The notes under the pieces are model-generated. The model saw nothing but the letters and a program-made list of their open reading frames with translations. It was not told the DNA's origin and did not search any database. Made by a program: the position numbers and the translations under genes. A DNA stretch of 9,775 nt from Geodermatophilaceae bacterium (GTDB lineage: Bacteria > Actinomycetota > Actinomycetes > Mycobacteriales > Geodermatophilaceae), in NCBI GenBank assembly GCA_013812385.1, contig JACCTM010000339.1, forward strand, positions 1-9,775, written 5' to 3'. Of this stretch, positions 6,295-9,775 are shown piece after piece. How positions within the stretch are numbered: position 1 is the stretch's first letter; each line of letters begins with the position of its first letter.

Positions 6295-8966
6295 GGACCG
6301 GGATCGGCCGCCGTAATCGCAATCTCGGCGCGTGCGAACGCCTCGGGGATCCCGGTCGGATCGCTCCCGCCACCCTGCGCCATGTCCTCGCGACCGCCCC
6401 CTCGGCCACCGACGGCGGCGGCCGCTGCGCCAAGCAGATCCGCAGCCGAGACGCCGCGCTCGCGCGCCCGCGCGTTCGTCGCGCTGATCAGCGCGACCTT
6501 GCCCTCGCTGACGGAGGCGAGCAACACCGCTGCCGGACGGTCCGCGGCCAAGCGAGCCCGCACATCCTGGGCAAGGGCCCGTAGATCCCCGGCCGCCAGG
6601 CCCGGCGGGGCGGCCGCGACAAAGGACACGCCGGAAACGTCGTGAGCCTGTTCAGCTAGCGCCGCCGCTCCCGCACGCGCTGCGGCCCCACGCAGCCTCT
6701 CGAGTTCCTTTTCGGCGACCCTGAGCCGCTCCACGGTCTGCCTGACCCGCTCCGGTACCTCATCGGCCGGAACCCTGAAGAGCTCTGTCAGTTGACCGAC
6801 GAGGACATGCTCACGGGCCAGGAAGCGGAAGGCGTCGAGGCCCACCAGAGCATCAACTCGGCGTACCCCCGCTCCGATAGAGGACTCCGACAGCAGCTTG
6901 ACCATGCCGACCTGAGCCGAGCGGGTGGTATGCGTACCGCCACAGAGTTCGCGCGCATAGTCGCCCACCTCGACGACTCGCACCTCCTCGCCGTACTTCT
7001 CGCCGAACAACGCCATCGCACCGATCTCGCGGGCGTGCTCCTGTGTGGTGAGGAACGCACGAACCTCGAGGTCGTCGGCCAAGACGGCATTGACCTCTTC
7101 CTCTACGTCGCCGAGCACACGCGGCGGCACGGCAGACGGTGTCGAGAAGTCGAATCGCAGCCGCCCCGGCGCATTGAGTGAGCCTGCTTGGGTGGCACTT
7201 TCGCCGAGGGCGCGACGAATCGCCGTGTGTATCAAGTGGGTAGCCGTGTGGGCTCGCGAAATGGACAGTCGGCGACCGACGTCCACTGCCGCGAAGGCGC
7301 TTGAACCCACCTGGAGTTCACCGGAATCGACCCGACCTCGATGCACGACCAGGCCAGGCATCGGGGACTGTACGTCGTGGACGGTCACCGACGCGCCGTC
7401 GAGGGTGATCAGGCCCTGGTCGGCCAGCTGGCCGCCAGCCTCGGCGTAGAAGGGTGTCGCATCGAGGACGATCTCCACCTCTGCGCCGGCGCCCGCGGCC
7501 GAAACCTGGGCTCCATCGACGAAAAGGCCCACAACTCTGGCCTCTCGACTCACCTCGACATAACCGGTGAACACCGAAGGGCCCTGGCCGTCGAGCACCG
7601 CACGGTAGGCCGAGACGTCTACTTGTCCAGACCTTCGACCAGCAGCGTCGGCCTTGGCCCGGTCGCGTTGCTCGTTCATCAATCGGGTAAATCCTGCTCG
7701 GTCGACGTCCAAGCCAGCTTCCTGGGCGATCTCCAAAGTCAGGTCGATCGGAAAGCCGTATGTGTCGTGCAGGGCGAACGCCTGTGCTCCGGACAGGACC
7801 GGCTCGCCCGATGACTTCGCCGACGCAACCGCGGTGTCGAGGATCTGCGTCCCGGACTCAAGCGTTCGCCGGAAAGCCTCCTCCTCGGCGTAGGCATAGC
7901 TCGAGATCCGCTCGAAGTCGGTGGCCAGTTCGGGGTAGCTCGGGGACATGCAGTCCCGCGAAACCGGGAGCAGTTCAGGCAGCGCCGGATCATCAAAGCC
8001 GAGTAACCGCATGGACCGTACTGCCCGGCGGAGCAAGCGCCGCAGGACATAGCCCCTGCCCTCGTTGCCCGGTCGAACTCCGTCTCCGATGAGCATGAGG
8101 CCACTACGGACATGGTCGGCGATGACGCGCAACCGCACGTCGTCGTCACGGTTTGCGCCGTAAGGCCGACCACTGAGCTCGGCCGCACGCTGTAGGACCG
8201 GGAAGACCTCGTCGACCTCGTAGAGGTTGGAAACACCCTGCAGCAGATAGGCAATCCGCTCCATGCCCATGCCGGTGTCGATGTTCTTCTCCGGCAGCTC
8301 ACCGAGAATCGGGTAGTCCTTGCCAAACCCTGGCCCACGTTGGTACTGCATGAACACGAGGTTCCAGAACTCCAGGAACCGGTCTCCGGCGGTGTCGATC
8401 ATGGGACCGCCGTCCGGTCCGAAGTCCGGGCCACGGTCGAAGAAGATCTCCGAACACGGTCCGGCCGGCCCGGGCTGCCCGGTGTCCCAATAGTTCTCGT
8501 CCTTGCCCAACCGCTGAATGCGCTCCGGGGCCAATCCAGCGATCTTCTGCCAGAGCTGGGCGGCTTCGTCGTCGTCGAGGTAGACGGTGACCCAGATCTT
8601 GTCCGGATCGATGCCGAATCCGCCAGTCTCCCGGGAGTTGGTGATCAGCTCCCAGGCGTGGCTGATCGCACCATCTTTGAAGTAGTCGCCGAAGGAGAAA
8701 TTGCCGTTCATCTGGAAGAACGTGCCATGCCGGGTGGTCTTGCCGACCTCCTCGATGTCGAGGGTCCGCACACACTTCTGGACGCTGGTGGCCCGGAGAT
8801 AGGGCGGGGTGTGCTGCCCGGTCAGGTACGGGATGAACGGCACCATTCCGGCCACCGTGAACAGTAGGTTCGGGTCGTCGCTGACCAGGCTGGCGCTGGG
8901 GACGACGGTGTGCCCGCGTTGTTCGAAATGGTCGAGGAAACGCTTCTTGATGTCGGCCGTGCGCAT
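6291..8966 (-). CDS. alaS: Alanyl-tRNA synthetase AlaS
   Basis: Charges tRNA-Ala with alanine in the cytoplasm; class II synthetase. The 891-residue protein is full length. Order of parts: catalytic core (about 1-240) with RHGTFFQMNGNFSFGDYFK (79-97) and GMGMER (232-237); tRNA-recognition helices (about 240-460); editing domain (about 550-700) with the zinc-site H573/H577 (HTATH) and C675/H679 (CGGTH), which clears mischarged Ser and Gly; a helical linker; and the C-Ala/DHHA1 domain ending in the Gly-rich GGGREDMAQGGG (856-867). The ATG at 8966 shares one base with the preceding TGA. GGAGGA at 8979-8984 lies 12 bases upstream, a long but possible spacing. The 3' end overlaps ruvX by 4 bases. 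All catalytic and editing residues I can recognise are intact. Confidence 0.98.
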   Translation of the reverse strand: MRTADIKKRFLDHFEQRGHTVVPSASLVSDDPNLLFTVAGMVPFIPYLTGQHTPPYLRATSVQKCVRTLDIEEVGKTTRHGTFFQMNGNFSFGDYFKDGAISHAWELITNSRETGGFGIDPDKIWVTVYLDDDEAAQLWQKIAGLAPERIQRLGKDENYWDTGQPGPAGPCSEIFFDRGPDFGPDGGPMIDTAGDRFLEFWNLVFMQYQRGPGFGKDYPILGELPEKNIDTGMGMERIAYLLQGVSNLYEVDEVFPVLQRAAELSGRPYGANRDDDVRLRVIADHVRSGLMLIGDGVRPGNEGRGYVLRRLLRRAVRSMRLLGFDDPALPELLPVSRDCMSPSYPELATDFERISSYAYAEEEAFRRTLESGTQILDTAVASAKSSGEPVLSGAQAFALHDTYGFPIDLTLEIAQEAGLDVDRAGFTRLMNEQRDRAKADAAGRRSGQVDVSAYRAVLDGQGPSVFTGYVEVSREARVVGLFVDGAQVSAAGAGAEVEIVLDATPFYAEAGGQLADQGLITLDGASVTVHDVQSPMPGLVVHRGRVDSGELQVGSSAFAAVDVGRRLSISRAHTATHLIHTAIRRALGESATQAGSLNAPGRLRFDFSTPSAVPPRVLGDVEEEVNAVLADDLEVRAFLTTQEHAREIGAMALFGEKYGEEVRVVEVGDYARELCGGTHTTRSAQVGMVKLLSESSIGAGVRRVDALVGLDAFRFLAREHVLVGQLTELFRVPADEVPERVRQTVERLRVAEKELERLRGAAARAGAAALAEQAHDVSGVSFVAAAPPGLAAGDLRALAQDVRARLAADRPAAVLLASVSEGKVALISATNARARERGVSAADLLGAAAAAVGGRGGGREDMAQGGGSDPTGIPEAFARAEIAITAADPGP
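6478..6497. repeat. 20-bp perfect palindrome inside alaS
   Basis: GTCGCGCTGATCAGCGCGAC equals its own reverse complement. It covers alaS codons 824-830 (Val-Ala-Leu-Ile-Ser-Ala, first bases of Thr) in the C-terminal domain. It is the longest perfect palindrome I found in the window. GC-rich codon choice can partly account for it. Confidence 0.6.
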
Positions 8967-9223
8967 CAGGCCGTGAAGTCCTCCGGCTTTGCGCCGAGCT
9001 GACCGTCGAGGCCAACGCCAGCACGAAGCTCCTTCTCACGCTCACCCATGGCGGTACGTACGTCGCCGGCGAAGTCGCCGATCGCCTCGGCGATGTGGGA
9101 CAAGCCCGCCGACAGAGACTCGGCGATCCCACCCGGGGTCAGCTTCTGCGCCGCTGCCGAGAGCCGACGTACGATAAGAGCCCCCATCGTGCCGCCGAGG
9201 GCGAGCCAGAACAGCCGGCGCAT
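8966..9223 (-). CDS. Small membrane-anchored protein, DUF6167-like
   Basis: 85-residue protein of unknown function. It begins MRRLFWLALGGTMGALIVRR, a basic N-terminus followed by one hydrophobic helix (about 3-18) ended by Arg-Arg. After it comes a KLTPGGIAES turn and an amphipathic helical stretch (about 35-68) rich in Ala, Glu and Arg, then a short Gly/acidic tail. It resembles the small DUF6167 proteins found just before alaS in actinobacteria; that family call is from memory of context and N-terminal pattern, not a search. Its ATG shares one base with the stop of the DUF948 gene, and its TGA shares one base with the alaS ATG (TGATG at both joints), so translation of the three is probably coupled. 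No enzyme motif is visible. Confidence 0.85.
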   Translation of the reverse strand: MRRLFWLALGGTMGALIVRRLSAAAQKLTPGGIAESLSAGLSHIAEAIGDFAGDVRTAMGEREKELRAGVGLDGQLGAKPEDFTA

Positions 9224-9633
9224 CAGTGCTTGCCCCCGCGCCGACGGCGGCCGCGTGACGCGGAACGCTCTACTTCGCGACGACCCTCACGGCGGCCCTT
9301 GACGGCCTGGCGTACGCCGTAGGAGAAGGCGGCCGCCTTGACCAGCGGTCCCCCGAGCGTGGCGGCAACCACGCTCGTCAGCGCGGCGGCGTTGCTGGAC
9401 ATGCTGGCCGCGTTGGCGGTGATCCCGTCGACCCGCTCCAGATTGTTGTTGACCGCACGCACTGTTGTCACGGCGTTGTCCAGGATCGGCGCAGCGCCCT
9501 CGTGGGCCTTGCGGATGGCCAGGGTCGTCTCATCCAAGGTGCGGCCCAGTTTGAGAATCGGTACCGCCAATAGCAGCACCAGTAGGGCCAGCGCGCCAGC
9601 GGCGACGAGCCCGGCGATCTCTCCAGCAGACAC
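9223..9633 (-). CDS. DUF948 membrane protein
   Basis: 136-residue protein of unknown function. One N-terminal membrane helix (about 6-28) is followed by a segment VPILKLGRTLDETTLAIR and a long Ala/Val/Asn-rich helix (about 31-92) that looks like a coiled coil or lateral helical packing surface. A semi-hydrophobic patch with LGGPLVKAAAFSYGVRQAV (93-111) comes next, then a very basic tail (RREGRREVERSASRGRRRR, 114-132) that may contact lipid headgroups or nucleic acid. The DUF948 call rests on this pattern and its place upstream of alaS. A GTG at 9633 is chosen because GGAGAGAGG lies 7 bases upstream. A longer reading from 9693 adds 20 residues of unlike composition and runs into the inverted repeat. 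It is probably the first gene of the long minus-strand operon. Confidence 0.85.
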   Translation of the reverse strand: MSAGEIAGLVAAGALALLVLLLAVPILKLGRTLDETTLAIRKAHEGAAPILDNAVTTVRAVNNNLERVDGITANAASMSSNAAALTSVVAATLGGPLVKAAAFSYGVRQAVKGRREGRREVERSASRGRRRRGGKH

Positions 9634-9640
9634 AGTGCAG

Positions 9641-9649
9641 CCTCTCTCC
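9641..9649 (-). promoter_or_regulatory. Ribosome binding site for the DUF948 gene
   Basis: GGAGAGAGG on the minus strand, with a 7-base spacer (CTGCACT) to the GTG at 9633. It is the best Shine-Dalgarno in the window and decides the short start over the in-frame GTG at 9693. Confidence 0.75.
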
Positions 9650-9658
9650 GGTACGGGG

Positions 9659-9719
9659 GGACCAGTCAAGCCTAGCGACCACGCTGCTCGCACCCGCTTT
9701 CCGGAGCGGAGACTGGTCC
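9659..9719 (-). promoter_or_regulatory. Inverted repeat closing a possible branched RNA upstream of DUF948
   Basis: On the minus strand GGACCAGTC (9719-9711) is matched by GACTGGTCC (9667-9659), a perfect 9-bp pair with 43 bases between. Inside it are CCGCT/AGCGG (9709-9705 with 9698-9694, loop CCGGAA) and a weaker GCGA/TCGC stem (9691-9688 with 9678-9675). Together they could fold as a three-way junction. The element starts 6 bases after the permease stop and ends 9 bases before the DUF948 ribosome binding site. No T-tract follows, so it is not a standard terminator. It could be an operator, a processing site, an mRNA 3'-end stabiliser or a 5' leader structure. Confidence 0.45.
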
Positions 9720-9725
9720 GAGCGG

Positions 9726-9775
9726 CTACTTCACCGAGCCGGCCAGCGTTCCCTGCACGAAGTAGCGCTGGAAGG
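9726..9775 (-). CDS. Carbohydrate ABC transporter permease (MalG type), last 15 codons
   Basis: Only the C-terminus is inside the window. The minus strand reads FQRYFVQGTLAGSVK and then TAG at 9728-9726. The pattern (L/F)QRYFV.G...G.VK is the characteristic end of the binding-protein-dependent sugar permease in the MalG/CUT1 group. In these systems one of two inner-membrane permeases passes a sugar delivered by an extracellular binding protein, powered by a cytoplasmic ATPase. The sugar cannot be told from 15 residues. It is on the same strand and 92 bases upstream of the DUF948 gene, so it may be the tail of a separate sugar-uptake operon. Its stop lies 6 bases before the inverted repeat. 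Confidence 0.75.
   Translation of the reverse strand, partial: FQRYFVQGTLAGSVK

Noticed and set aside
7421..7434. 14-bp palindrome CGGCCAGCTGGCCG in alaS
   Set aside because: The length is close to what is expected by chance in a GC-rich 10-kb window, and codon choice accounts for it.
9669..9674. TAGGCT on the minus strand as a -10 promoter element
   Set aside because: It fits the loose TANNNT pattern, but no -35-like sequence lies 16-19 bases upstream, so it is kept only as a remark under the inverted-repeat finding.
9634..9693. Longer start for the DUF948 protein at GTG 9693
   Set aside because: The extra 20 residues do not look like a membrane-protein N-terminus and lack a ribosome binding site, while GTG 9633 has a strong one.

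Overview
The window is a high-GC, tightly packed stretch of chromosome in which every gene I can support lies on the minus strand. Gene order, frequent GTG starts, GC content and protein sequences point to an actinobacterium (Actinomycetota). A member of the Propionibacteriales or a relative is possible, but the window alone cannot settle that. Transcription runs from the right end (about 9775) to the left end (position 1).

Layout in transcription order. At the right edge are the last 15 codons of a MalG-type sugar ABC transporter permease (9726-9775). A 92-base gap follows, holding a 9-bp inverted repeat that can close a branched structure, and then a good ribosome binding site. Next come two small membrane-anchored proteins, DUF948 (9223-9633) and DUF6167-like (8966-9223). 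They are followed by alaS, alanyl-tRNA synthetase (6291-8966), and ruvX/yqgF (5836-6294); these four genes are joined by 1- or 4-base stop/start overlaps. After 52 bases comes mltG, the endolytic murein transglycosylase (4203-5783). After 82 bases comes aroE (3251-4120), overlapping by 4 bases a small A24-type prepilin peptidase (2547-3254). After 42 bases comes aroC (1326-2504), overlapping aroK (784-1329) by 4 bases, and 10 bases on is aroB (1-773), cut by the left edge.

Together aroB, aroE, aroK and aroC supply four of the seven shikimate-pathway steps to chorismate. They share what looks like one long transcript with a translation gene, an RNase H-fold rRNA-processing/resolvase-like gene and a peptidoglycan gene. 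From memory, alaS-ruvX-mltG-aroE-(A24 peptidase)-aroC-aroK-aroB is a conserved actinobacterial order (Mycobacterium tuberculosis has Rv2555c to Rv2551c, then aroC-aroK-aroB further on). Most of the window is therefore ordinary core genome, and I see no convincing undescribed system. There are no mobile elements, CRISPR arrays, tRNA or rRNA genes, or T-tailed terminators. The points worth a second look are the structured gap upstream of the DUF948 gene, the sugar-transporter junction there, the orphan prepilin peptidase, three unusually long perfect palindromes inside genes, and the long acidic N-terminal tail of MltG.
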